This document shows, one piece after another, positions 44,083 through 52,169 of a stretch of DNA of 64,000 bases. Position numbers and translations under genes: made by a program. The DNA lies in NCBI RefSeq assembly GCF_026127265.1, contig NZ_WWFG01000002.1, positions 2,356,001 through 2,420,000 of the forward strand. Reading direction: 5' to 3'. The notes beneath the pieces are model-generated. The model saw nothing but the letters and a program-made list of their open reading frames with translations, was not told the DNA's origin and made no database searches. Positions within the stretch are counted from its first letter, which is position 1, and each line of letters starts with the position of its first letter. This DNA is from Nostoc sp. KVJ3 (GTDB taxonomy: Bacteria > Cyanobacteriota > Cyanobacteriia > Cyanobacteriales > Nostocaceae).

Positions 44083-44715
44083 ATGTCTAATCAGATTTGG
44101 TTATCACAGTTGCAAAAACATCGAGCGATCGCAGTCATCCGCGCCCCGAAAATGGAATTGGGACAGCAAATGGCAATGGCTGTAGCATCTGGGGGAATAC
44201 AGTTGATTGAAATTACCTGGAATAGCGATCGCGCCGGGGAATTGATCGGTCAACTACGTTCGCAATTACCAGCTTGTACTATTGGCACTGGTACGCTATT
44301 CAATGTCCAGCAGCTACAAGAAGCGATCGCATCAGGGGCGCAATTCCTCTTTACACCCCACATCGATCTAGTAATGATTCAAGCCGCCATAAAACAAGAT
44401 ATACCCATCATCCCAGGAGCTATGACTCCCACAGAAATTGTTACCGCCTGGAGTCAGGGTGCTAGTTGTGTAAAAGTATTTCCCGTGCAAGCATTAGGAG
44501 GGGCTGATTATATCAAAAGTTTACAAGGGCCACTGGGTCAAATTCCCTTAATTCCTACAGGCGGCGTGACTCTAGAAAATGCCAAAGAATTTTTGCAAGC
44601 CGGAGCGATCGCTGTCGGTTTGAGCGGTGAATTATTTCCCAAAAAGCTTGTCACAGAGGGAAATTGGCAAGCGATCGCATCTGGGGCAAAAAACCTCATC
44701 CAACAGTTAGGCTAA
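44083..44715 (+). CDS. eda: KDPG/KHG aldolase (Entner-Doudoroff aldolase)
   Basis: The 210-residue protein is a class I aldolase that splits 2-keto-3-deoxy-6-phosphogluconate into pyruvate and glyceraldehyde 3-phosphate. The Schiff-base lysine is Lys131 in CVKVFPVQALGG, with the supporting Glu43 in LIEITW, GTGTLFN near 68 and LIPTGGVTLENA near 155. Length and motifs are typical. The gene is alone, downstream of the tRNA. In cyanobacteria this enzyme may serve the Entner-Doudoroff shunt or other keto-acid turnover. Identification is firm. Confidence 0.94.
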   Translation: MSNQIWLSQLQKHRAIAVIRAPKMELGQQMAMAVASGGIQLIEITWNSDRAGELIGQLRSQLPACTIGTGTLFNVQQLQEAIASGAQFLFTPHIDLVMIQAAIKQDIPIIPGAMTPTEIVTAWSQGASCVKVFPVQALGGADYIKSLQGPLGQIPLIPTGGVTLENAKEFLQAGAIAVGLSGELFPKKLVTEGNWQAIASGAKNLIQQLG

Positions 44716-44828
44716 ATTAGAATCAAATCATCAAAAATTCCTGTCTATTAAAGTAACAGAACGGGAAATAAAAGTGAAACCTGATAAGTTTCTCAAAACG
44801 TGGTGATTTGAGTGTGAGTGTATCTAAA

Positions 44829-45344
44829 ATGAAAAGACTGATTTATTCTGACTGGGTGCGTCGCTTAACAATACTCCTGACTGGTACAGCGCTGTCCTTA
44901 AGTGTTTTTACTACTACTGAAACCAGAGAAGTTTGGGCAACTTCCAAAGATCAAATTATTGCCCAAACAATCCAAACATTACAACAATCGGATCAACGCT
45001 GGATTCAAATTAATCTTTCCAAGCAACGATTAATCGCCTGGGAAGGTGACAGAGTGGTTTATGGAAGTGCTATTTCTTCAGGCAAAAAATCTACTCCTAC
45101 ACTTATTGGTACTTTTAAGATTCAATCCAAGTTCAGAACTACGCGGATGCGGGGAGAAAACTACGATGTTGACGACGTTCCTTATGTAATGTACTACCAA
45201 GGTAGCTACGGTATTCACGGTGCTTATTGGCATAAAAGATTTGGTACTCCAGTCAGCCACGGCTGTATAAATCTCGCACCTAAGCATGCAAAATGGCTAT
45301 TTGAGTGGGCATCAGTAGGGACACCAGTCGTTATCCAAAAATAG
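44829..45344 (+). CDS. L,D-transpeptidase (YkuD), first of two paralogues
   Basis: The 171-residue protein has a signal peptide or anchor (helix about 14-32) and a YkuD catalytic domain (about 62-170) with the active-site motif SHGCINL (Cys146) and the preceding IHGAYWHKRFG. Such enzymes form 3-3 cross-links in peptidoglycan or attach proteins to it, using Cys chemistry in the periplasm. The ATG at 44829 is taken over a TTG seven codons upstream. It is followed after 584 bases by a close paralogue in the same orientation; the catalytic domains are clearly related (GKKSTPTLIGTFKI against GKRATPTPIGRFRI). Confidence 0.92.
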   Translation: MKRLIYSDWVRRLTILLTGTALSLSVFTTTETREVWATSKDQIIAQTIQTLQQSDQRWIQINLSKQRLIAWEGDRVVYGSAISSGKKSTPTLIGTFKIQSKFRTTRMRGENYDVDDVPYVMYYQGSYGIHGAYWHKRFGTPVSHGCINLAPKHAKWLFEWASVGTPVVIQK

Positions 45345-45928
45345 TAGGTGAAGCAGCCAAAAGGCAATTTAGATAAAATCATAGGACTTACGCAAACAAT
45401 ATCTAAAACCCTTATTCTATGGTAGGGGCAATTCATGAATTGCCCCTACAGCGTGTCCTTTTGCGTAAGTCCTAAATCATTAATAACAACAAATCAAGAC
45501 AATTGAGTGATTCCCAGCAATATTTTATGCTGGGAATCTTCGGAGTCGGAATCACCGAATTTGAAATAAAATATATAAAAGGGCATTAATACCGATTTTC
45601 TAATTTGGTATTATCCAGTTTGCCCCCAACCAATCAGCGTAAATCCTGACAATTCCTGCATTAAGTTACAAATGCAAATATGAATTTGGGAAAAGTTTGC
45701 ATTGACGCATTTAAATTACAGATTTATTTTGTAAAAGTTTTTCTTCGTCATTAGTGAATGAATAATGACTAATTAGATGCGGGCTAGCTGAGGAATTGTT
45801 TTAAAAAGCATTAGCGGATGAATTGCGTAAATCCTCCACAGGAAGCGAGTAGTCACTCTGGAAATTTATAGGGTTCCAGAAAATTACTTCACTTCATGAT
45901 TTTTGCGTACTTTACAAGGTAAGGCATA
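45345..45928. other. Spacer between the two L,D-transpeptidase genes
   Basis: It contains the TA-flanked element at 45384-45472 and a hairpin GATTCCCAGCA / TGCTGGGAATC near 45508-45540. No gene is seen. The second gene's promoter is probably in 45600-45900. Confidence 0.55.
45384..45472. mobile_element. TA-flanked 89-bp element, type 2, inverted copy
   Basis: It is bounded by GGACTTACGCAAA and TTTTGCGTAAGTCC with TA on both sides. It matches the reverse complement of 30847-30935 nearly base for base. Confidence 0.85.
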
Positions 45929-46468
45929 ATGCAATCCTGGATTCGCAGTAGTGGGATTCGTTCTTCAAAAACTTTTTGCACAGGCGTAGCGCTGGTGGTA
46001 GCGACTTTATTTTCTTGGGCACCACCGTTAGCAGGTACACCCAACTCGACTACAGCAACAGCCTCATCAGTCGATGAAAATGGCATATCTGAATCTTATA
46101 TCAGGCAAACATCTCAACCTCGCTGGATTGAAATTGACTTGTCAGAGCAACGGTTACGGGCATGGGAAGGTAAAAAACTTGTTTATTCATACCGCATTTC
46201 TGGAGGTAAGCGAGCGACTCCCACACCCATAGGTAGATTTCGGATTAATTCTAAGTATCGCACTCACCGTATGCGAGGCAAGGGCTACAATATTCCTGAC
46301 GTTCCATACACAATGTATTTTTACGAAGGCTATGCTATCCACGGTGCTTACTGGCATAATCGTTTTGGAACTCCTGTCAGTCACGGTTGCGTGAATTTAC
46401 CTGTTAAGCAAGCACGCAATCTTTACAATTGGGCTAGCTATGGAACTTTAGTAATGGTGCATAATTGA
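45929..46468 (+). CDS. L,D-transpeptidase (YkuD), second paralogue
   Basis: The 179-residue protein has a signal peptide (hydrophobic stretch about 18-33, cleavage near PPLAG) and a YkuD domain (about 65-179) with YAIHGAYWHNRFG and the catalytic SHGCVNL (Cys154). It should cross-link or modify peptidoglycan in the periplasm. An AAGGTAAGG purine run lies just upstream of the ATG. The stop codon is followed directly by the end hairpin of a tnpB-type insertion relic, so its native downstream region has been replaced. Confidence 0.92.
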   Translation: MQSWIRSSGIRSSKTFCTGVALVVATLFSWAPPLAGTPNSTTATASSVDENGISESYIRQTSQPRWIEIDLSEQRLRAWEGKKLVYSYRISGGKRATPTPIGRFRINSKYRTHRMRGKGYNIPDVPYTMYFYEGYAIHGAYWHNRFGTPVSHGCVNLPVKQARNLYNWASYGTLVMVHN

Positions 46469-46473
46469 CATAC

Positions 46474-46496
46474 TCACCGACCTTTAAGGTCGGTGA
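46474..46496. repeat. Right-end hairpin of the IS605-type relic
   Basis: TCACCGACCTT and AAGGTCGGTGA form an 11-base stem at the 3' end of tnpB, as expected for the right end recognised by a TnpA transposase in this family. It is six bases from the stop codon of the L,D-transpeptidase gene. In these elements the right end also carries the guide RNA scaffold. Confidence 0.75.
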
Positions 46497-47062
46497 TTCT
46501 TGACAGTTCACGGTAACTCGCTGCCGAAACAGTCTTACAGTCACTCCCTGTCCGTTTTAGGTCGTGCCGATACCCCATACCGACCATTTCTATATTTCTA
46601 GAGGCGTTTTCATCCCTTTCTTGCTCAGTACCGCAACTCAAACAAAGTATTGAGCGAACAGAAAGGTCAATTTTTCCCCAACGAAAACCACAGTATGAGC
46701 ATACTTGGCTAGTTGGTTGCCACCTATCTATTACTCTAAAATCGCGATTAAGTTTTTCTGATTTGGCAACGCATTGAGTTCTAAATTCTCGCCATCCTTG
46801 CAAGCTAATCACCCTAGATAGCCTACGGTTTTTGACCATCCCTGATACATTTAAATCTTCCAAAACAATTACTTGGTTGTCGTTAACTATTTTGGTTGAC
46901 AGTTTATGTAAAAAGTCTTTTCTAGTATCAGAAATTTGGTTGTGTAATTTAGCAATTTTAACGCGAGTGTTATTTCTCCTTTTTGAGTCTTTTTGTTGTC
47001 GTGCTAACTTTCTCTGTAGTTTGCGAATTTTGCGGTCAGCTTTTGAATAGTTAGGACTGTTA
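46474..47062 (-). pseudogene. Truncated tnpB of an IS200/IS605-type element
   Basis: The frame from about 47062 to 46474 encodes only the C-terminal half of TnpB (KADRKIRKLQRKLARQQKDS, VIVLEDLNVSGMVKNRRLSR). The zinc finger CSYCG...CLSCG and the RuvC-III acid in ERDENASRNIE are present, but the N-terminal part with the first RuvC acid is missing and no start codon remains before a TTG at 46863. TnpB is an RNA-guided nuclease of these elements, here surely inactive. The 3' end overlaps the element's right-end hairpin. Confidence 0.85.
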
Positions 47063-47065
47063 AAA

Positions 47066-47196
47066 TATAAACTGCTTGCACTTGGGCAAGATTATTCCAT
47101 GCACTTTTGCAGCTTTGTACCAGTTGTTAAGCGCATCACAAGAGTCAGCATACTTTTGACAAAATTCGTGCAGCTTTTTACGACTGATGATGTGCA
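47066..47196 (-). pseudogene. higB: 5' fragment of a HigB-type toxin gene with a frameshift
   Basis: ATG 47196 starts MHIISRKKLHEFCQKYADSC and continues DALNNWYKAAK, the N-terminus of the HigB mRNA interferase family. The frame then breaks in a run of four A, since the expected KSAWNNLAQVQAVY continues in the next frame, consistent with loss of one A. After QAVY the sequence passes directly into the tnpB relic. No C-terminus and no higA antitoxin follow. It begins seven bases after the stop codon of the Hsp70-like gene. Confidence 0.75.
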
Positions 47197-47202
47197 TTAT
47201 AT

Positions 47203-48801
47203 CTAGCTCAATTGTGCCACGAGTTGATTCTCCAGAAGCGTGTCATTGGTTAACAAGTCTTCAACAGTGATTCGCAAAAAGCGTTGCTCATCAACTTGAA
47301 AAAGAATTTTGATGCGATCGCTTCCAGGATATCCAGTTGGTGTCAATTGGGCAATTGTCCTCGCGCCTTCTTGATCGTTGAGGGGTTTAACGCTGGTTTC
47401 GTTACCATCTAGACGGCGAGTAATTAAGCGATCGCCATCAAAATAAACTTCGGTATTCCCTGTCTCTGCTCCCAATTCTCCCATAATTAATTCAATGCTG
47501 GGCTGATTTTCTAAAGAAGCGCCTAAGACTAATTCTACTGGCTGACTCATCGGGTATGCCTGTCCAGCTTTAATTAAAGAATGCCATTTGTGACGCTGAT
47601 TGCGGCGATCCCAGTAGCGGATACCATAACTATGGTAGAGAAAGTCTTTGATTTGTATCCCTTGAGCTAACTGTAATGCACCTTGAGCGATCGCTTCAAA
47701 GGGACGTTCGCAACGGATTTTTTCTGGCTCAAAATACTGTTTTATCCATGTCTGCACTGCTGGTAATTGCACTGTTCCACCAACTAACAAAACTGCATTA
47801 ATATCAGGAAGTTCTATCCCTTGGCGTTTTGCTTGCTGTAACAGTGTTGCCATCGACTCATCTAGTAACTCAAAAAATGCGTGTTCTTTGAGGATATTAT
47901 CAAAAGTGTCGCGGTTTAATTCCAATTCATAGCTTTCAAATGTTTCATCATCAAAATAAACTTCACTAGCTTGATTTTGGGTTGATAGCTGAATTTTCAC
48001 CCGTTCAGCCAATCTTGTTGTCAACGGACTTACCGCCAATTCTTGAGTTTTGGCGAAGTAATCTACCAACCAATTATCAATATCAGTACCGCCCAGATTT
48101 TGCCCAGCTTTCGCCAGGACACGGGCAGTTTTGACTTTTTGTTTTGAATCTTCAGCCAAGGACTTATTACCCCATTTAAGGATAAATCCTAAAGGCTTTG
48201 TGGTTGCTTGCACACCTTGATCCAACCGGACAAGGGATAAATCCAAAGTACCACCACCGAAGTCAATCACCAAGAGAATTTCTTGATCTGCTAAACCATA
48301 ACCCAAGGCGGCGGCTGTGGGTTCATCCAGCATCCGCACCTGTTCAACGGGGAGGGCTTGACAAACTTGACCCAGCCAGTGACGATAGGCTTCAAAACTG
48401 TCCACGGGAACGGTTAATATGAGAGAATCTAATCCACCTTGTAAGGGCGCTAGTTCTGCAATTACTTTGGTGAGGAACCATTGCCCTACTTGTTCAAAGG
48501 TGACAATTTGCCCATCTAGTTCCGGTAAATAACCTTGGATATCTGCACCAATACCCCGCTTGAAGCTGCGAAAAAATCTAGTTTCGCCTTTGAGGTCAAG
48601 ACCGCGATCGCGTACTTGTTGCCCGACTAAGACTTGATTTTGGGCTGCGTCTTCAACATAAACCAAGCTGGGAATCAGTGGCGGATTGAGACTTTGTTTT
48701 ATTGATAAGCCTGGTAGAGTCAGGGTTTCAGGCTGCTGGGTTACGGGGTTCCAACGAGCAATGACTGTGTTGCTAGTACCAAAATCAATTGCGATCGCCA
48801 T
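47203..48801 (-). CDS. Hsp70/DnaK-like ATPase with a divergent C-terminus
   Basis: The 532-residue protein has an Hsp70-type ATPase domain: IDFGTSNT (5-12), the VLDEPTAAALGYG-like MLDEPTAAALGYG near 158, IDFGGGTLDLSLV near 179 and VLLVGGTVQLPAV near 335. The C-terminal part (about 375-532) does not resemble the DnaK substrate-binding domain and lacks a lid and an EEVD-type tail. Cyanobacteria carry several such Hsp70-family proteins with unknown clients. Two coiled-coil genes lie upstream on the same strand and may be partners. ATP binding is well supported; the chaperone role is inference. Confidence 0.88.
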   Translation of the reverse strand: MAIAIDFGTSNTVIARWNPVTQQPETLTLPGLSIKQSLNPPLIPSLVYVEDAAQNQVLVGQQVRDRGLDLKGETRFFRSFKRGIGADIQGYLPELDGQIVTFEQVGQWFLTKVIAELAPLQGGLDSLILTVPVDSFEAYRHWLGQVCQALPVEQVRMLDEPTAAALGYGLADQEILLVIDFGGGTLDLSLVRLDQGVQATTKPLGFILKWGNKSLAEDSKQKVKTARVLAKAGQNLGGTDIDNWLVDYFAKTQELAVSPLTTRLAERVKIQLSTQNQASEVYFDDETFESYELELNRDTFDNILKEHAFFELLDESMATLLQQAKRQGIELPDINAVLLVGGTVQLPAVQTWIKQYFEPEKIRCERPFEAIAQGALQLAQGIQIKDFLYHSYGIRYWDRRNQRHKWHSLIKAGQAYPMSQPVELVLGASLENQPSIELIMGELGAETGNTEVYFDGDRLITRRLDGNETSVKPLNDQEGARTIAQLTPTGYPGSDRIKILFQVDEQRFLRITVEDLLTNDTLLENQLVAQLS

Positions 48802-48974
48802 ATATTATATTTATAATCTCGCACGAAGAGGCTAAAGCTGCTGTATTTGTGATTATTCTCCATAACCCACCAAGAATGCAAATGCGCCCAGACGCAATCC
48901 TTCTACAGAATAAGCTACTAACTAATGCTTTCGTTCTGGTGCAGCTAGTTTTTATCTGTTCTTTGATGTCAAAA

Positions 48975-49370
48975 TTAGTTCAGTCTGGCTTGTTTTGAAA
49001 TCCGTCTAGTTATTTCAATTTCTTGCTTTATTTGATCTGCTTCGTCTTGATATTCCCCTGCTAGTTCTTCAAGATTATTCGCTACTGACAATACTTCTCG
49101 TGCTAACTGTTTCGTCTGTGCTGATTTCCGATCATATTTTTGAGAGACTTCTGTAATTTCAGAAAAAATATCTTTGTATTCTTCAGGTGGATCTTCCAAC
49201 CAATCCTCAAATTCGCTTTGCGGTTTTTGAAGAATAGCAAGAGTTTTTTCCCAGGAGGTTTTAAGACGCATATCTAACGTCTTAATCTCCTGATTTTTTG
49301 CCTTGAGTTGTTTGGTATTGTTTACTCCAGCTAATTCGTAGACTTTAGCTTTTAGCTCTTGAAGTTTCAT
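48975..49370 (-). CDS. Small coiled-coil protein, 131 aa, upstream of Hsp70-like gene
   Basis: A 131-residue highly helical protein (MKLQELKAKVYELAGVNNTK..., ending RRISKQARLN) with no recognised domain. Charge pattern suggests two or three long helices; no signal peptide or membrane helix is present. It lies 42 bases after another coiled-coil gene and 173 bases before the Hsp70-like gene, on the same strand, so a shared function as structural or client-binding partners is plausible. This is inference from the order. Confidence 0.7.
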   Translation of the reverse strand: MKLQELKAKVYELAGVNNTKQLKAKNQEIKTLDMRLKTSWEKTLAILQKPQSEFEDWLEDPPEEYKDIFSEITEVSQKYDRKSAQTKQLAREVLSVANNLEELAGEYQDEADQIKQEIEITRRISKQARLN

Positions 49371-49412
49371 GATTACTGTCGAGCGTCCCTAATTTAGAGC
49401 TTATCGATTTGC

Positions 49413-50099
49413 TTATTTTAATTTCTGATAAAGTCTTTCATTCTCTTCACGAAGACGCTGACTCTCTTGAACTAACTTAGCAATTTGCTGTTTATGCTGT
49501 TCAATTAAAACTATCGCTTCGTCCCTTTGCTGCTTATACCGTTTGGTATGGGCAACTTTTCCACCTAAACTCTGATTATTCTTAGCTAATTCTTGTCTTC
49601 GTTTCTCAACCGCATTGTACTTCTTTTTAAGCTGCTCTAGTTCTGTAACCAGTTCAGTCTTAGCTCTATTATTCTCAGCTTCAGATCGTAAGGCTTCATT
49701 TTCAGCTTCTAGCGAGGAAACTCGTGCTTCTAATCTCTTAATTTCTTTGTCTTTGCCAAACAGTTTCTCTTGTAATGCTTTGAGCAGACCCAACAGCTTG
49801 GATTTTTGTTGATCTTGTTCATGACAAGCTGCTTCAAGCTCATTAGCGCGATCGCGCAGACGACCAGCCCGATTCTGTAGAACTTTAGCTGTACATTCGT
49901 ACTTAATAATCGCAATAACCCTGCTACGCTCCGGTTCCTCCAGTCGTTGAACTTCGGGGCTACGCCAAAGTTCATCATAGTTGGTACAATCATGACGTAG
50001 ATCCTGGGTTTTGACGTGTCCAGGGTCTGCAATTAACTCAGAGTTTTTCAGTCGAACTCGGTCATGCCAGTAGTCAAACAATGCCTTGCTGTCGTCCAT
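49413..50099 (-). CDS. Coiled-coil protein, 228 aa
   Basis: The product has a short N-terminal globular part (MDDSKALFDYWHDRVRLKN, NYDELWRSPEVQRLEEPERS, about 1-75), followed by a near-continuous coiled coil (about 80-228, with heptads such as LEQLKKKYNAVEKRRQELAK). No signal peptide or membrane helix occurs. I do not recognise the family. KfrA-like or cytoskeletal scaffold roles are conceivable but not supported by a motif. It precedes the smaller coiled-coil gene and the Hsp70-like gene on the same strand. Confidence 0.72.
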   Translation of the reverse strand: MDDSKALFDYWHDRVRLKNSELIADPGHVKTQDLRHDCTNYDELWRSPEVQRLEEPERSRVIAIIKYECTAKVLQNRAGRLRDRANELEAACHEQDQQKSKLLGLLKALQEKLFGKDKEIKRLEARVSSLEAENEALRSEAENNRAKTELVTELEQLKKKYNAVEKRRQELAKNNQSLGGKVAHTKRYKQQRDEAIVLIEQHKQQIAKLVQESQRLREENERLYQKLK

Positions 50100-50282
50100 G
50101 ATTGTGCGATCGCTTGTAAAGTATCTATTTATCCTTAAACATAGAGTAACTGGAAGCTGACATATAGCCTTATTTACTTGGAACTACTTTAAGAAATCTT
50201 CACTTTGTTACATCATCTGCTATCTTCGCCATGATTTAGACGGGTTTTGATAAATGCTTACCCTGCAATTGAACTAAGAATT

Positions 50283-50609
50283 CTATTTTTGGGGAACGAG
50301 CTTAGGCAATACCTGCTCAAGGATTCGTTTTTGACCATTAGGGGTGAGAGCAACTTCATCCTCTGCGACAGGTCGAATATCTTTACTTTTGATTAGCCTA
50401 GATATAGCAACATTAACGTTTTTAGGATTTTGGCTGACAGCATGTTCACGTAGTTCAGCCCGACTCAAGCGATTATTGGCTGCATGATATAGCAGCAACA
50501 GAACTTCATCCGTTGCATAAATATCCCTTGCCAGAACTAGAGGTTTTCCATCCAATTCATGAATTACTGAATGTAAGGCGGATGACCCAATTAAGTACTT
50601 CGCTGCCAA
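50283..50609 (-). CDS. Winged-helix-like small protein, 108 aa (start uncertain)
   Basis: The frame encodes ATDEVLLLLYHAANNRLSRA and AISRLIKSKDIRPVAEDEVALTPNGQKRI, which reads like a winged-helix fold (helix, recognition helix, wing, then a C-terminal helix). The only start available is a TTG two codons after a stop, without a ribosome site, so the 5' end may be lost. It is divergent from the WYL gene. The interval 50610-50738 contains broken coding-like sequence, suggesting a rearranged locus. DNA binding is a guess. Confidence 0.5.
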   Translation of the reverse strand: MAAKYLIGSSALHSVIHELDGKPLVLARDIYATDEVLLLLYHAANNRLSRAELREHAVSQNPKNVNVAISRLIKSKDIRPVAEDEVALTPNGQKRILEQVLPKLVPQK

Positions 50610-50738
50610 AGAAAATCAAGATTTAGGAGTAGTTAAAGCCCTGCGAAAACCAGTCTCCAAGCTGGATTTATCCCCTTTTCCCGCTCCCTCTTGACAAAAG
50701 TGCAATTACTCTAACCTCTCACCGATGATCAAAGACTA

Positions 50739-51518
50739 ATGCGGCGATTAGGAGGGTTAAACCTGAAAGATGAGATGCTTTATCCGGTGAGAACCCAATT
50801 AGACCGAGTTATTGTCTACACCGATCCGGTGGAAATGATGGCCAAGGGCAAATATCAAAGCCGAGGTACGCTATTTGAAAAACTAGATACACTTGAAGCA
50901 GCAATTATTAAAGGACAAGCAGTTGAGCTTTATCGCTGTCGTAATCCGTACAATCCCAACAAAACCAGATATGAGCAAGTTTATCCTTTACAATTGATTT
51001 ATGCAGACATTGCTTGGTATTTGTTGCTGGAAGATTATAACAACGGTCATCTCTTAGTGTCACGTATTGATCGCTTTAGCGATCACTTCAATGTTCTGGA
51101 TAGCAAAGGCCGCGGCTTAGATAGCCAATGGAAAAGCTTACATATCGCTCATCGGCTCTTAAAGGCAGGTTGTGGCTTGAAGTTGGGTTTAAGAGAAGAG
51201 CAACAAAAGGAAATCCGTGGAGAACTGGAGCTTGTAGAAGTGAAAGTTCGATTTTTCTCTGAAGTAATGGGATTTATCCAAGAGGGAGAAAAGCGACATC
51301 TTCACCAAGAAATCAAACTAGGGCCGAAGGGAAAAGATGGCAAACCTACTTACGTAGATTACATTGTTAAATTGCCTGAGCGATCGCTGGAGGAGTTTTG
51401 TCGCTGGGTGTACCGCTTTATGGGCAATGCTCAGTTCATCTGTCCTCAATATCTAGCTGAACAACATCAGAAATTTGCTCGTGCATTAATAGATCGGTAT
51501 TCTTCCAAAGCTACATAA
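50739..51518 (+). CDS. WYL-domain protein, probably 5'-truncated
   Basis: The 259-residue product carries a WYL domain (about 55-125: VELYRCRNPYNPNKTRYEQV, YPLQLIYADIAWYLLLEDYN, HLLVSRIDRFSD) and a C-terminal helical region. WYL proteins are usually transcription regulators with an N-terminal HTH and often sit at CRISPR-Cas or other defence loci; here the HTH is missing. The frame is open upstream of the ATG only to a TAA at 50712, and the few codons before the ATG (PLTDDQRL) look coding, which suggests an eroded 5' part. No ribosome site is visible. It could be a stand-alone WYL protein. Confidence 0.7.
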   Translation: MRRLGGLNLKDEMLYPVRTQLDRVIVYTDPVEMMAKGKYQSRGTLFEKLDTLEAAIIKGQAVELYRCRNPYNPNKTRYEQVYPLQLIYADIAWYLLLEDYNNGHLLVSRIDRFSDHFNVLDSKGRGLDSQWKSLHIAHRLLKAGCGLKLGLREEQQKEIRGELELVEVKVRFFSEVMGFIQEGEKRHLHQEIKLGPKGKDGKPTYVDYIVKLPERSLEEFCRWVYRFMGNAQFICPQYLAEQHQKFARALIDRYSSKAT

Positions 51519-51588
51519 ATAAATCAGGATTTTAGTACAGAAGTTGGGTCTAACCCGGAACTCCGGGTTAGTGGTAGGTATTTTACGG

Positions 51589-51828
51589 TCAATCTTCATG
51601 GCGTAACTGCCATGCTGCACCGAAAGCAGCCCCAGCCCCAGCTAATAATCCGGTACTCATTCCTTGGATAGTCTTTTGAATTGGGTCTTGGGTTAAACAG
51701 TCACTTGTCATCTTAGTGTCATCCAAACAGAGACTACTTTCTGCCCAACCAGCAGTACCTCCTAAAATTACACCAGCTATACTACAGGAAACAACTAGCA
51801 GCAAAAGACGTTGCGTTTTTCTAACCAT
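51589..51828 (-). CDS. Small exported or membrane protein, 79 aa
   Basis: MVRKTQRLLLLVVSCSIAGV starts a signal peptide or first membrane helix, followed by a short loop with two cysteines (SSLCLDDTKMTSDCL) and a second hydrophobic stretch (MSTGLLAGAGAAFGAAWQL). The two cysteines may form a disulfide in the periplasm. The ATG at 51828 is chosen over an ATG five codons upstream because the basic residues of the signal follow it. The family is not recognised. Confidence 0.6.
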   Translation of the reverse strand: MVRKTQRLLLLVVSCSIAGVILGGTAGWAESSLCLDDTKMTSDCLTQDPIQKTIQGMSTGLLAGAGAAFGAAWQLRHED

Positions 51829-52169
51829 AGATAGATGTGTCAAAGATTAGATATAGTGATTGACTCTCAATTACTTTACACATTATTGCTAGCAAATGTC
51901 AGCTGGTTTCAATATAATTGGCTGCTATCCAAAACGTAGACAAGTATTAAAAAATCTGATTAAACATCGCATTTAAAAAAATAACCTCTGGAGAAGGGAT
52001 ATCACCAGAAGTTTTAATAAAGACATTGGAATAGTTAACTATTATAAAAATAAATTTATCTTTTGCCAACACTATTTCCTGTTTCTCAGAGATAGGTCAA
52101 AGTGAATTTTGTCTGTAATTTAATTCAGAATCCAAAATTGGACTGAATAAACGCCAATAAATTATATTT
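51829..52169. other. Spacer of about 340 bases, nothing recognised
   Basis: A/T-rich sequence between the small exported protein and the 3' end of the deacetylase gene. No repeat, terminator with a T tract, or ORF stands out. Confidence 0.5.

Noticed and set aside
46474..47196. Active IS605 element or toxin-antitoxin system
   Set aside because: TnpB lacks its N-terminus, no TnpA or left end is seen, the toxin is frameshifted and truncated and has no antitoxin.
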